This document shows, piece after piece, positions 56,057 through 64,000 of a DNA stretch of 64,000 nucleotides (positions are counted from its first letter, which is position 1; the number at the start of each line of letters is the position of its first letter). The stretch is from Bacteroidales bacterium (GTDB lineage Bacteria; Bacteroidota; Bacteroidia; Bacteroidales; UBA932): NCBI GenBank assembly GCA_017527415.1, contig JAFXQA010000012.1, positions 85,604 through 149,603 of the forward strand. Reading direction: 5' to 3'. The position numbers and the translations under genes are program-made. The notes beneath the pieces were generated by a model. The model worked only from the letters and a program-made list of their open reading frames with translations. It was not told where the DNA came from and searched no databases.

Positions 56057-59000
56057 CTATTCCAACGTAACCTTGAGACCGAGACCGCGGAGCTCGTGCA
56101 GCAGCACGTTCAGCGATTCGGGTATTCCTGCAGGCGGCATCGGGTCACCCTTGACGATGGCCTCGTATGTCTTGCTGCGTCCGGTCACGTCATCGGACTT
56201 GACTGTAAGGATTTCCTGGAGCACATTGGCTGCGCCGAAGGCCTCGAGGGCCCAGACTTCCATTTCACCGAAGCGCTGGCCGCCGAATTGGGCCTTACCT
56301 CCGAGAGGCTGCTGGGTGATGAGGGAGTAGGGACCTATGGAACGGGCGTGCATCTTGTCGTCGACCATGTGGCCGAGCTTTATCATGTAGATGACGCCGA
56401 CGGTCGCGGGCTGGTCGAACCAGTCGCCGGTGCCGCCGTCGCGGAGCCTCGTCTTGCCATAGCGGGGAACGCCTGCCTTGTCGGTGTAGTCGGCTATCTC
56501 CTCGTTGCTTGCGCCGTCGAAGATAGGGGTGCTGAACTTGACGCCCAGCCTCCAGCCGGCCCATCCGAGCACGGTTTCGTAGATCTGACCGAGGTTCATA
56601 CGGGAAGGCACGCCCAGAGGGTTGAGCACGATGTCGACCGGAGTTCCGTCCTCAAGGAACGGCATGTCCTCACGGCGGACGATCTTTGCTACGATACCCT
56701 TGTTGCCATGGCGTCCAGCCATCTTGTCACCAACGGTGATCTTACGCTTTTTGGCCACATAGACCTTCGCGATCTGCATGACGCCGTTGGGGAGGTTGTC
56801 CCCGACCTTGATCTGGTCCACTTCCCTCTTGCATACCGCCGCTTCATTCTTGAGAGTGATGCAGTAGTTGTTGATGAGGTCGCGGATCAGGGCGTTGGCG
56901 TCCTTGTCGGCGGTCCACTTGCCGGTTCCCACGTTGTCGTATTCGATGTTCGCGAGGGTTTCCTTAGTGAACTTCTTGTCCTTTGCCACCACTTCGACTC
57001 CGAAGATGTCGAACACGCCGGCGCTCTTCTTGTCTTTGGTGAGGATTTCGAGTTTCTTCAGGAATTCCGCACGGAGTTTCTCGGCCTTGGCCTTGAATTC
57101 CGCTTCGCGGATCTCGATACGGGCCTTAGGATCGTTCTTGGAAGCGCTCTTCTTGCCGCTTTCCTTCTGGCGTTTGGAATAAAGAGCAGTTTTGACCACG
57201 GTGCCGCTGAGGGAAGGATTCGCCTTGAGAGACGCATCCTTCACGTCACCGGCCTTGTCGCCGAAGATGGCCTTGAGAAGCTTCTCTTCCGGAGAAGGAT
57301 CGCTCTCGCCCTTCGGGGTGATCTTACCCACCATGATGTCGCCCGGCTCGATATGTGCGCCTATACGCACGATACCGTTCTGGTCGAGGTCCTTGGTGGC
57401 ATCTTCGCTGACGTTGGGGATGTCGGAGGTGAGCTCCTCCATTCCGCGCTTGGTGTCGCGCACCTCAGTGAGGTACTCGTCCACATGTACGGAGGTGAGG
57501 ATATCCCACTTCACCATCTCCTCGCTCAGCACGATAGCATCTTCGTAGTTGTATCCCTTCCACGGCATGAACGCCACTTTCAGGTTACGGCCGAGCGCAA
57601 GCTCTCCGTTCTGGGTGGCGTAGCCTTCGGTGAGAACCTGTCCCTTCTCCACCTTGTCGCCCTTGCGGACGATAGGAACGAGGGTGACCGTGGTGCTCTG
57701 GTTCGTCCTGCGATAGTTCGGGAGCTTGTACACGGTCTCGTCCGGGGTGAAGCTGACGAAAGCCTCGTCGTCGGTGCGGGCATACTTCACATGGATTTCG
57801 TTGGCATCCACATAAGTTACCTCGCCCTTGCGTTCGGCCACGAACTGTGTGCGGGAATCCAGGCAGACGCGCTCTTCCAGGCCGGTGCCCACGATGGGGG
57901 ATTCGGGCTTGAGGAGAGGAACTGCCTGACGCATCATGTTCGCGCCCATGAGCGCACGGTGGGCATCATCGTGCTCGAGGAAAGGAATAAGGGATGCAGC
58001 CACTGAAGCCATCTGGTTCGGAGCCACGTCCATGTAATCCACTTCCTCCTTGGTAACCACGGGGAAGTCTGCCTCCAGACGGCACTGGATACGGTCTTCA
58101 AGGATGTTGCCTGCATCGTCCATCTTGACGTTGGCAAGCGACACATACTTGTTCTCCTCGTCTTCTGCGGTCATGTAGTGGCATCCTGCGGCGCTGAGGT
58201 CCACCTTTCCGTTCTTGACATCGCGGTAAGGGGTCTCGATGAAGCCGAGGGAGTCGATACGTGCATAAACGCAGAGACTGGAAATAAGGCCGATATTCGG
58301 GCCTTCAGGGCTTTCGATAGGGCAGAGGCGGCCATAGTGCGTGTAGTGCACGTCGCGGACCTCGAATCCGGCACGCTCGCGGCTCAGACCTCCCGGGCCG
58401 AGTGCGCTCAGACGCCTCTTGTGCGTGATTTCGGCCAGCGGATTGGTCTGATCCATGAACTGGCTCAGCTGGCTGGTGCCGAAGAAGGAATTGATGACGG
58501 AAGAAAGACCCCGGGAGTTGATGAGGTCGGAGGGAGTGAACTGCTCGCTGTCGCGCACGTTCATCCTCTCGCGGATGGTACGGGCCATCCGGTTGAGGCC
58601 GACGCTGAACTGGTTTGCGAGCTGCTCTCCCACGGTGCGTACGCGGCGATTGCTCAGATGGTCGATATCGTCTACGGCTGCCTTTCCGTTGATAAGGCGG
58701 ATGAGGTACTTGACAATCTCGATGAAGTCATCCTTGGTGAGCACCCTCAGGTTCTCGTCCGTGTTCAGACCGAGCTTGCGGTTGAGACGGAAGCGGCCAA
58801 CGTTGCCGAGGTCGTAGCGCTTCTCGCTGAAGAAGAGCTTGTCGATGACGTCGCGGGCTGTGTTCTCATCCGGCGGTTCGCTGTTGCGTAGCTGCTTGTA
58901 GATGTAGTTCACGGCCTCGATCTCAGTGTTGGTGGGATCTTTCTGGAGGGTGTTGAAGATGATGGCATATTCGCTGGTGCTGGCCTCGTCCTTCTGCAGG

Positions 59001-59878
59001 AGGATGCTCTTCACGTCGGTGTCGAGGATGGCTGCGATGGTCTCATCGTCAAGCACGGCATCCCGCTCCACGATGGGCAGGGTGCGCTCGATCGGGATGA
59101 CCTCGCCGGTATCCTCGTCTTCGAAGTCTTCCGTCCAGGTCTTGAGGACCTTGGCGGCGAGACGGCGGCCTTCATTGGCCTTCAGGGTCTTCTTGTTCAC
59201 TGCAACTTCGTCCGCGAGGTCGAAGATGTTGATGATGTCCTTGTCGGAGTTGAATCCGATGGCCCTCAGCAGAGTGGTTACAGGGAGCTTTTTCTTACGG
59301 TCGATGTAGGCGAACATCACGTTGTTGATGTCGCTTGCAAACTCTATCCAGGATCCCTTGATGGGGATAATCCTCGCGGAATAGAGCTTCGTGCCGTTGG
59401 CGTGCATGGTCTGGTCGAAAAACACGCCAGGGGAACGGTGGAGCTGCGATACGATGATGCGCTCGGAACCGTTGATCACAAATGTGCCGCCCGGGGTCAT
59501 GTAGGGGATGTCGCCAAGGTACACATCCTGCACTTTGGTGTCGAAATCCTCATGCTCCGAGTCGGTGCACGAAAGGCGGAGTTTTGCCTTCAGGGGAACA
59601 CTGTAGGACAGGCCCCTCTCAAGACATTCCTCTATCGAATACTGCGGCGGATCGACGAAATAGTCGATGAACTCCAGCTTGTAGCTGTTCCGCATGTCCT
59701 CGATGGGGAATATTTCCTGGAAAACCTGATACAGACCTTCGTTCTTCCTGCTTTCAGGGGTGGTCTCGAGCTGAAGGAAATCCTTGAAGGACTTCAGCTG
59801 AACCTCGAGCAGATCCGGATATTCCAGTATTTTGGAGCTTGCGAAATTAATTCGCTTCGGTTGGGTCTTTTTTGACAT
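56057..59878 (-). CDS. rpoB: RNA polymerase beta subunit
   Basis: 1273 residues, normal for Bacteroidota. The rifampicin region has [13 protein letters not shown] and [12 protein letters not shown], the usual sensitive-type residues. The C-terminus has [14 protein letters not shown]. It is preceded by a terminator-like hairpin after rplL. Confidence 0.97.
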   Translation of the reverse strand: MSKKTQPKRINFASSKILEYPDLLEVQLKSFKDFLQLETTPESRKNEGLYQVFQEIFPIEDMRNSYKLEFIDYFVDPPQYSIEECLERGLSYSVPLKAKLRLSCTDSEHEDFDTKVQDVYLGDIPYMTPGGTFVINGSERIIVSQLHRSPGVFFDQTMHANGTKLYSARIIPIKGSWIEFASDINNVMFAYIDRKKKLPVTTLLRAIGFNSDKDIINIFDLADEVAVNKKTLKANEGRRLAAKVLKTWTEDFEDEDTGEVIPIERTLPIVERDAVLDDETIAAILDTDVKSILLQKDEASTSEYAIIFNTLQKDPTNTEIEAVNYIYKQLRNSEPPDENTARDVIDKLFFSEKRYDLGNVGRFRLNRKLGLNTDENLRVLTKDDFIEIVKYLIRLINGKAAVDDIDHLSNRRVRTVGEQLANQFSVGLNRMARTIRERMNVRDSEQFTPSDLINSRGLSSVINSFFGTSQLSQFMDQTNPLAEITHKRRLSALGPGGLSRERAGFEVRDVHYTHYGRLCPIESPEGPNIGLISSLCVYARIDSLGFIETPYRDVKNGKVDLSAAGCHYMTAEDEENKYVSLANVKMDDAGNILEDRIQCRLEADFPVVTKEEVDYMDVAPNQMASVAASLIPFLEHDDAHRALMGANMMRQAVPLLKPESPIVGTGLEERVCLDSRTQFVAERKGEVTYVDANEIHVKYARTDDEAFVSFTPDETVYKLPNYRRTNQSTTVTLVPIVRKGDKVEKGQVLTEGYATQNGELALGRNLKVAFMPWKGYNYEDAIVLSEEMVKWDILTSVHVDEYLTEVRDTKRGMEELTSDIPNVSEDATKDLDQNGIVRIGAHIEPGDIMVGKITPKGESDPSPEEKLLKAIFGDKAGDVKDASLKANPSLSGTVVKTALYSKRQKESGKKSASKNDPKARIEIREAEFKAKAEKLRAEFLKKLEILTKDKKSAGVFDIFGVEVVAKDKKFTKETLANIEYDNVGTGKWTADKDANALIRDLINNYCITLKNEAAVCKREVDQIKVGDNLPNGVMQIAKVYVAKKRKITVGDKMAGRHGNKGIVAKIVRREDMPFLEDGTPVDIVLNPLGVPSRMNLGQIYETVLGWAGWRLGVKFSTPIFDGASNEEIADYTDKAGVPRYGKTRLRDGGTGDWFDQPATVGVIYMIKLGHMVDDKMHARSIGPYSLITQQPLGGKAQFGGQRFGEMEVWALEAFGAANVLQEILTVKSDDVTGRSKTYEAIVKGDPMPPAGIPESLNVLLHELRGLGLKVTLE

Positions 59879-59920
59879 AAATCTGCCTTAAGGAAATAAA
59901 TAATGTTTAGACGGAAAAAA

Positions 59921-59952
59921 GGTTTAGAGCCTATTTTCCCCGGCTCTAAACC
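59921..59952 (-). terminator. Attenuator-like hairpin between rplL and rpoB
   Basis: 11-bp perfect stem (GGTTTAGAGCC with its complement) and 10-nt loop. On the minus strand it is followed at once by TTTTTT. It has all the marks of an intrinsic terminator, yet essential rpoBC lie downstream and no TAnnTTTG promoter is seen between, so partial readthrough is implied. Confidence 0.8.
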
Positions 59953-59983
59953 TGTTTTGTCCCTTGCAAGGGGCGGAGCGAAG

Positions 59984-60361
59984 TTACTTAACCTCGACCT
60001 CTGCGCCAGCCTCTTCGAGGGTAGCCTTAAGCTGCTCGGCCTCTGCCTTGGAGACTTTCTCCTTAACAGCCTTGGGGGCTCCGTCAACGAGATCCTTTGC
60101 TTCCTTAAGTCCAAGACCAAGGGCTTCCTTGACGACCTTGATCACCTGGAGCTTAGCCTGGCCTGCGCTGGTCAGGATAACGTCGAACTCAGTCTGCTCT
60201 GCGGGAGCTGCATCTGCTGCAGCTGCGGCGGGGCCTGCTACTGCAACAGCAGCGGCTGCGGGCTCGATACCATATTCTTCCTTAAGGACCTTAGCAAGTT
60301 CCTGAACGTCTTTGACAGTCAAGTTTACCAACTCTTCTGCAAGTGCTTTTACATCTGCCAT
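59984..60361 (-). CDS. rplL: Ribosomal protein L7/L12
   Basis: 125 residues. N-terminal dimerisation domain, an Ala/Pro-rich hinge, and a C-terminal domain with [12 protein letters not shown]. It forms the ribosomal stalk with L10. Confidence 0.97.
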   Translation of the reverse strand: MADVKALAEELVNLTVKDVQELAKVLKEEYGIEPAAAAVAVAGPAAAAADAAPAEQTEFDVILTSAGQAKLQVIKVVKEALGLGLKEAKDLVDGAPKAVKEKVSKAEAEQLKATLEEAGAEVEVK

Positions 60362-60394
60362 AATTGTTTGATTTTTAAATTGTTATTATTGTTA

Positions 60395-60919
60395 TTACTG
60401 ATTTTTTTCTTCGAGGGTCTTGACAACGCCGGCGATGGTCTGGCCGCCGCTCTGCAGAGCGCCAAGAACGTTCTTGACAGGGCTCTGGAGCATTGCGATG
60501 ATGTCGCCGAGGAGTTCTTCCTTGCTCTTGACTGCAACGAGTTCGTCGAGCTTGTCAGCACCAATGAATGCGCATTCCTGTACGTAGGCACCTTTGAGCG
60601 CGGGCTTTTCGCTCTTCTTGTTCCACTCTTTGATGAGTTTCGCAGGAGCGTTCGCGTTGGTGGTGTACATTATTGCGGTGTTACCAACGAGGGTCTCGAT
60701 AAGGGACTCGAGCTCCGAATTTCCGGAAGCCTTGAGCACGTGGGTGAAGAGGGTGTTCTTCACGACGCTGAGCTTGATGCCTTTCTCGAAGCACTCGCGA
60801 CGGAGTTTGCTGGTCTGTCCGGCATTGAGTCCGGCGATATCCGTGATGTAGAAATTGGGATATGCCTTCAGCTCTTCCGAGATAGTCTCGATAATCTGAT
60901 TCTTAAGTTCTTTCTTCAT
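60395..60919 (-). CDS. rplJ: Ribosomal protein L10
   Basis: 174 residues from Met-Lys-Lys-Glu-Leu-Lys-Asn; a start three codons upstream (60928) is also in frame. The C-terminal helix that holds L7/L12 dimers is present. Only about 12 bp separate it from rplA, so the long L10 leader used for autoregulation in E. coli is absent. Confidence 0.95.
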   Translation of the reverse strand: MKKELKNQIIETISEELKAYPNFYITDIAGLNAGQTSKLRRECFEKGIKLSVVKNTLFTHVLKASGNSELESLIETLVGNTAIMYTTNANAPAKLIKEWNKKSEKPALKGAYVQECAFIGADKLDELVAVKSKEELLGDIIAMLQSPVKNVLGALQSGGQTIAGVVKTLEEKNQ

Positions 60920-60931
60920 AATTCCCAATTT

Positions 60932-61636
60932 TTACTCGGCACCGTTGAGGAATGCCTTGAGGTCAACTTTAACGCCGGGGCTCATCGTGGTTGCGAGAGC
61001 GCAGCTCTTCATATAAGTACCCTTGAGGGCCTGAGGTTTGAGTTTGGAGATCGCATTCAGCACCTCTGCAGCGTTCTGATAGATCTGCTCGGGAGTGAAA
61101 GAGACCTTGCCTATGCCAGTGTGGACGATGCCGGTCTTGTCGACCTTGAAGTCGATCTTACCGCCCTTCACTTCCTTCACTGCATTGCCGATTTCCATGG
61201 TGACCGTGCCGGTCTTGGGGTTCGGCATGAGGCCGCGGGGGCCGAGGATCTTACCGAGGGCACCAACCTTTGCCATAACGGAAGGGGTGCAGACGATAAC
61301 GTCGATGTCGGTCCAACCGCCCTTGATCTTCTCGATGTATTCGTCGAGACCTGCATAGTCGGCTCCTGCTGCCTTTGCCTCGTCCACCTTGTCGGGGGTG
61401 CAGAGCGCGAGAACGCGCACGACCTTACCGGTTCCGTTAGGGAGGGTGACAACGCCGCGGATCATCTGGTTGGCCTTACGGGGGTCAACGCCGAGATTCA
61501 CGGAGAGTTCGACGGTCGCGTCGAATTTGGTATAAGTGATATCCTTCAAAAGGGCGCACGCCTGTGCGAGAGGATAAACCTGGGTGTGGTCGAACTTGGC
61601 CATCACCGCTTTCTGATTTTTCGTAACCTTACTCAT
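60932..61636 (-). CDS. rplA: Ribosomal protein L1
   Basis: 234 residues with the L1 signatures [10 protein letters not shown] and Gly-Thr-Gly-Lys. It binds 23S rRNA at the L1 stalk and often represses its own operon. Confidence 0.97.
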   Translation of the reverse strand: MSKVTKNQKAVMAKFDHTQVYPLAQACALLKDITYTKFDATVELSVNLGVDPRKANQMIRGVVTLPNGTGKVVRVLALCTPDKVDEAKAAGADYAGLDEYIEKIKGGWTDIDVIVCTPSVMAKVGALGKILGPRGLMPNPKTGTVTMEIGNAVKEVKGGKIDFKVDKTGIVHTGIGKVSFTPEQIYQNAAEVLNAISKLKPQALKGTYMKSCALATTMSPGVKVDLKAFLNGAE

Positions 61637-61649
61637 AGCGCGTGTTCAA

Positions 61650-62093
61650 TTAAAGGTCCTTGGGGAATTCACCGGTGACGGTGATACCCATACTTCTAGC
61701 TGTGCCTGCAACCATCTTCATTGCGGATGCAATAGTGAAGCAGTTGAGGTCCGGCATCTTTCCTTCTGCGATAGCCTTTACCTGGTCCCAGGTAACGGAG
61801 GCAACCTTCTTGCGGTTAGGCTCACCGGAGGCCTTGCTTATCTTGGCGGCTTCCTTGAGGGAGACTGCCACAGGGGGCTGCTTGACTTCGAATGTGAAGG
61901 ATTTGTCGGAATAGACTGTGATAACCACAGGGAGGGTCTTGCCTGCCTGGGCCTGCGTGGCTGCATTGAAAGCCTTGCAGAAGTCCATAATGTTCAAGCC
62001 TTTGGAACCGAGGGCCGGTCCGACCGGGGGTGCAGGATTAGCTGCTCCGCCTTTGATCTGGAGCTTGATAAATCCGGTAACTTCTTTTGCCAT
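61650..62093 (-). CDS. rplK: Ribosomal protein L11
   Basis: 147 residues. N-terminal [10 protein letters not shown] and C-terminal Gly-Thr-Ala-Arg-Ser-Met-Gly-Ile motifs are typical. Part of the GTPase-associated centre. Confidence 0.97.
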   Translation of the reverse strand: MAKEVTGFIKLQIKGGAANPAPPVGPALGSKGLNIMDFCKAFNAATQAQAGKTLPVVITVYSDKSFTFEVKQPPVAVSLKEAAKISKASGEPNRKKVASVTWDQVKAIAEGKMPDLNCFTIASAMKMVAGTARSMGITVTGEFPKDL

Positions 62094-62102
62094 TTTTACT
62101 TG

Positions 62103-62669
62103 TTATTCTTTAGTTACTTGTGTAAAGCTGAGTTCGAGCTGAGTCTTACGGCCAAAAATGACCACTATAACCTTGACTTTGCTCCTGTCTTCCAGAATCT
62201 CATCCACAGTGCCGCTGAAGCCGTTGAAAGGTCCGTCGGTGATCTTTACGGATTCTCCGATTTCGTAATTCACGACGGTTTCGGCTGCGTTGTCGATGTT
62301 CTCATCCTGGACACCGAGAATCCTCTGCACTTCGTCCTCACGGATAGGTACGGGGATCCTTTCAACCTGAGTGCTGCTGATCGTTTTCTTTTCTGTCAGG
62401 AAGCCGGACATACCGGGAACAAGGTTGCGGATGATGTTCTCGAGCATTGGGCTGAGCGTTGCCTGGATAAGCACATAGCCGGGGAAGAGCAGTTTGTCGA
62501 CTGCTTTCCTCTTTCCGTTCTTTGTGACTATTTCCTTTTTGACAGGGACCAGAACCTGGCCAACCTGTTCGGCAATTCCGCTCCGCTCAATCTCTTTCTC
62601 GAGATATTCCTTTGCCTTGCGTTCCTTTCCGCCTGCCGCCCTCAGAACATACCATTTCATTTCAGCCAT
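62103..62669 (-). CDS. nusG: Transcription elongation factor NusG
   Basis: 188 residues. NGN domain (Lys-Trp-Tyr-Val-Leu-Arg-Ala to Leu-Phe-Pro-Gly-Tyr-Val) and C-terminal KOW domain with Gly-Pro-Phe-Asn-Gly-Phe-Ser-Gly. Normal bacterial NusG in its conserved place before rplK. Confidence 0.96.
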   Translation of the reverse strand: MAEMKWYVLRAAGGKERKAKEYLEKEIERSGIAEQVGQVLVPVKKEIVTKNGKRKAVDKLLFPGYVLIQATLSPMLENIIRNLVPGMSGFLTEKKTISSTQVERIPVPIREDEVQRILGVQDENIDNAAETVVNYEIGESVKITDGPFNGFSGTVDEILEDRSKVKVIVVIFGRKTQLELSFTQVTKE

Positions 62670-62681
62670 CGCGGTAAAAAT

Positions 62682-62870
62682 TTACAGTGTGTAGATCAGG
62701 GTCATCAGATGCTGGAAAGCATAGTCGATTATGAAGAGCATCAGCGCGAGGATGACGGTGGCCACCATGACGAGAAGTGCAGAACCCTGCAGCTTGTCCC
62801 AAGTGGGCCACGTAGTCTTCTTGACGAGCTCTACATAGCACTCTTTTAAGTAATTGATAAACTTTCTCAT
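62682..62870 (-). CDS. secE: Preprotein translocase subunit SecE
   Basis: 62 residues from Met-Arg-Lys-Phe-Ile-Asn-Tyr-Leu, with Glu-Leu-Val-Lys-Lys-Thr-Thr-Trp-Pro-Thr before the single C-terminal TM helix. A longer frame to 62927 has no family support. Confidence 0.92.
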   Translation of the reverse strand: MRKFINYLKECYVELVKKTTWPTWDKLQGSALLVMVATVILALMLFIIDYAFQHLMTLIYTL

Positions 62871-62954
62871 CTTTACATTTAATTGACCCGGAAAATTGGA
62901 AGCGGAGACTCCGGGTCTTTTAAACATTTACCAAATCGTAACCTTTGATATTTG

Positions 62955-63025
62955 CAGGGGAAGCAGGAATCGAACCCACATTGACGGTTTTGGAGACCGC
63001 TGAATTACCATTATTCTATTCCCCT
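62955..63025 (-). tRNA. tRNA-Trp (CCA anticodon)
   Basis: 71 nt cloverleaf: acceptor AGGGGAA/TTCCCCT, anticodon loop CTCCAAA on a GCGGT/ACCGT stem, and T arm with GTTCGAT. It lies between tuf and secE, the standard arrangement. CCA is not encoded. Confidence 0.95.
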
Positions 63026-63028
63026 AAA

Positions 63029-63060
63029 AAGTGGGCGCCCCGGTAAGGGGGAACCCACTT
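63029..63060 (-). terminator. Hairpin between tuf and tRNA-Trp
   Basis: AAGTGGG/CCCACTT outer stem with a CCCC/GGGG inner stem, followed on the minus strand by TTTTT. It ends tuf or processes the tuf-tRNA transcript. Confidence 0.7.
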
Positions 63061-63077
63061 GAGTGTAAGAATCAGGA

Positions 63078-64000
63078 TTAGTCAAGAATCTTGATAACCT
63101 GACCTGCGCCAACGGTACGGCCACCTTCGCGGATAGCGAAACGCAGACCTTCGTTAAGAGCAACAGGAGTGATGAGCTGCACGTTGATTTCCACGTTATC
63201 GCCAGGCATCACCATCTCAACGCCTTCGGGGAGAGAGATCTCACCGGTAACATCGAGGGTACGGATGAAGAACTGAGGACGATACTTGTTGTGGAAAGGA
63301 GTGTGGCGGCCACCTTCTTCCTTCTTCAGAACGTAGATCTGGCCAAGGAAGTGGGTGTGAGGGGTGATGGAACCGGGCTTAGCGATAACTTCACCACGCT
63401 TGACCTCTTTCTTGTCGATACCACGGAGGAGAAGACCGACATTGTCGCCTGCTTCGCCCTGATCGAGGAGCTTGCGGAACATCTCGACGCCAGTGACGAC
63501 GGTGTTCTTGGGTTTGTCGTTGAAACCGACGATTTCGGCAGGGTCGTTCACGTGAACGGTACCACGCTCGATACGGCCGGTAACAACGGTGCCACGACCG
63601 GTGATGGAGAAGATATCCTCGATAGGCATGAGGAAAGGCTTCTCGTTCTCACGGACAGGGATAGGAATGTAATCATCGACAGCCTGCATCAGTTCCATGA
63701 CTTTGTCTTCCCACTCGGGCTCTCCGTTGAGGGCACCAAGGGCAGAACCGCGGATGACGGGGGCGTTGTCGCCGTCGAAGTTGTACTTGCTGAGGAGGTC
63801 GCGAACTTCCATCTCAACGAGGTCAAGCATCTCAGGGTCGTCAACGAGGTCAACCTTGTTCAGGAACACCACCATCTTAGGGACGTTCACCTGGCGGGCC
63901 AGGAGGACGTGCTCATTGGTCTGGGGCATGGGACCGTCAGTTGCAGCCACAACGAGGATTGCACCATCCATCTGGGCGGCACCGGTAACCATGTTCTTCA
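63078..64000 (-). CDS. tuf: Elongation factor Tu, 5' end beyond the window
   Basis: The frame stays open to base 64000; the Met at 63992 is internal ([13 protein letters not shown]). Visible are Asn-Lys-Val-Asp-Leu-Val (G4 box) and Arg-Gly-Ser-Ala (G5), then domains 2 and 3 to the C-terminal Val-Ile-Lys-Ile-Leu-Asp. It delivers aminoacyl-tRNA to the ribosome. The N-terminal G1 and G2 boxes lie outside the window. Confidence 0.97.
   Translation of the reverse strand, partial: KNMVTGAAQMDGAILVVAATDGPMPQTNEHVLLARQVNVPKMVVFLNKVDLVDDPEMLDLVEMEVRDLLSKYNFDGDNAPVIRGSALGALNGEPEWEDKVMELMQAVDDYIPIPVRENEKPFLMPIEDIFSITGRGTVVTGRIERGTVHVNDPAEIVGFNDKPKNTVVTGVEMFRKLLDQGEAGDNVGLLLRGIDKKEVKRGEVIAKPGSITPHTHFLGQIYVLKKEEGGRHTPFHNKYRPQFFIRTLDVTGEISLPEGVEMVMPGDNVEINVQLITPVALNEGLRFAIREGGRTVGAGQVIKILD

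Noticed and set aside
59961-59972. CCCTTGCAAGGG palindrome after rplL
   Set aside because: Short and isolated; most likely chance beside the real attenuator hairpin.
59903-61678. 591-codon plus-strand frame opposite rplL-rplJ-rplA
   Set aside because: Same cause: antisense to ribosomal protein genes, low-complexity Leu/Cys content.

Overview
The window comes from a Bacteroidota genome, most likely an uncultured gut-type Bacteroidales with fairly high G+C. The evidence is the promoter style (TTTG, then about 19-20 bp, then TAnnTTTG), SusC/SusD pairs, FecR-regulated ECF sigma factors, lipoproteins with Bacteroidota-type domains (DUF4249, BACON, fimbrillin) and the lack of clear Shine-Dalgarno sequences. 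Genus cannot be assigned from the sequence alone. Function calls are by motif and family recognition, without database searches.

Layout. 1-3930: end of an outer-membrane barrel gene, a lipoprotein, tsaE and a ComM/YifB ATPase. 3935-10151 (minus): a tight seven-gene operon running outer-membrane protein, VanX-like dipeptidase, (p)ppGpp synthetase, small HD alarmone hydrolase, APH-like kinase, SpoIIE phosphatase fused to an RsbW-like kinase, STAS antagonist. 10222-14123: export protein, a kinase trio on the minus strand, and an LPG-synthase-type membrane protein. 14167-14505: tRNA-Arg and a probable structured small RNA. 14615-19644: ECF sigma, FecR, TonB receptor and DUF4249 lipoprotein, a complete trans-envelope signalling and uptake unit. 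19645-21124: a scar region with remnants of lysA, a DUF4886 gene and an HNH nuclease gene. 21125-24773: AraC regulator divergent from rhaB-rhaA. 24928-29705: transglutaminase-like lipoprotein, ribokinase, cysS, xth.

29820-51883 is the most striking part. A polysaccharide-utilisation island (GH89, a PDDEXK nuclease, SGNH esterase, GH28, GH105, two related polysaccharide-lyase-like lipoproteins, SUMF1-like lipoprotein, SusD, SusC, FecR, fimbrillin-like lipoprotein, ECF sigma) lies between xth and rpoC. It is bounded by a direct repeat of the last 101 bp of rpoC. The intact rpoC ends on the right; a displaced rpoC tail (91% identical, nearly all differences synonymous) lies on the left beside xth. 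This is the footprint of an island inserted at the 3' end of rpoC. The encoded enzymes suggest a pectic or rhamnogalacturonan-like substrate, whose rhamnose could feed the nearby rhaBA genes.

51782-64000 (minus): the core cluster tuf, tRNA-Trp, secE, nusG, rplK, rplA, rplJ, rplL, rpoB, rpoC, with a terminator-like attenuator between rplL and rpoB.

Two genome-wide habits show up. Six genes start only 6-8 nt after a TAnnTTTG box, so their mRNAs should be leaderless or nearly so. Several divergent gene pairs have interlocked promoters.
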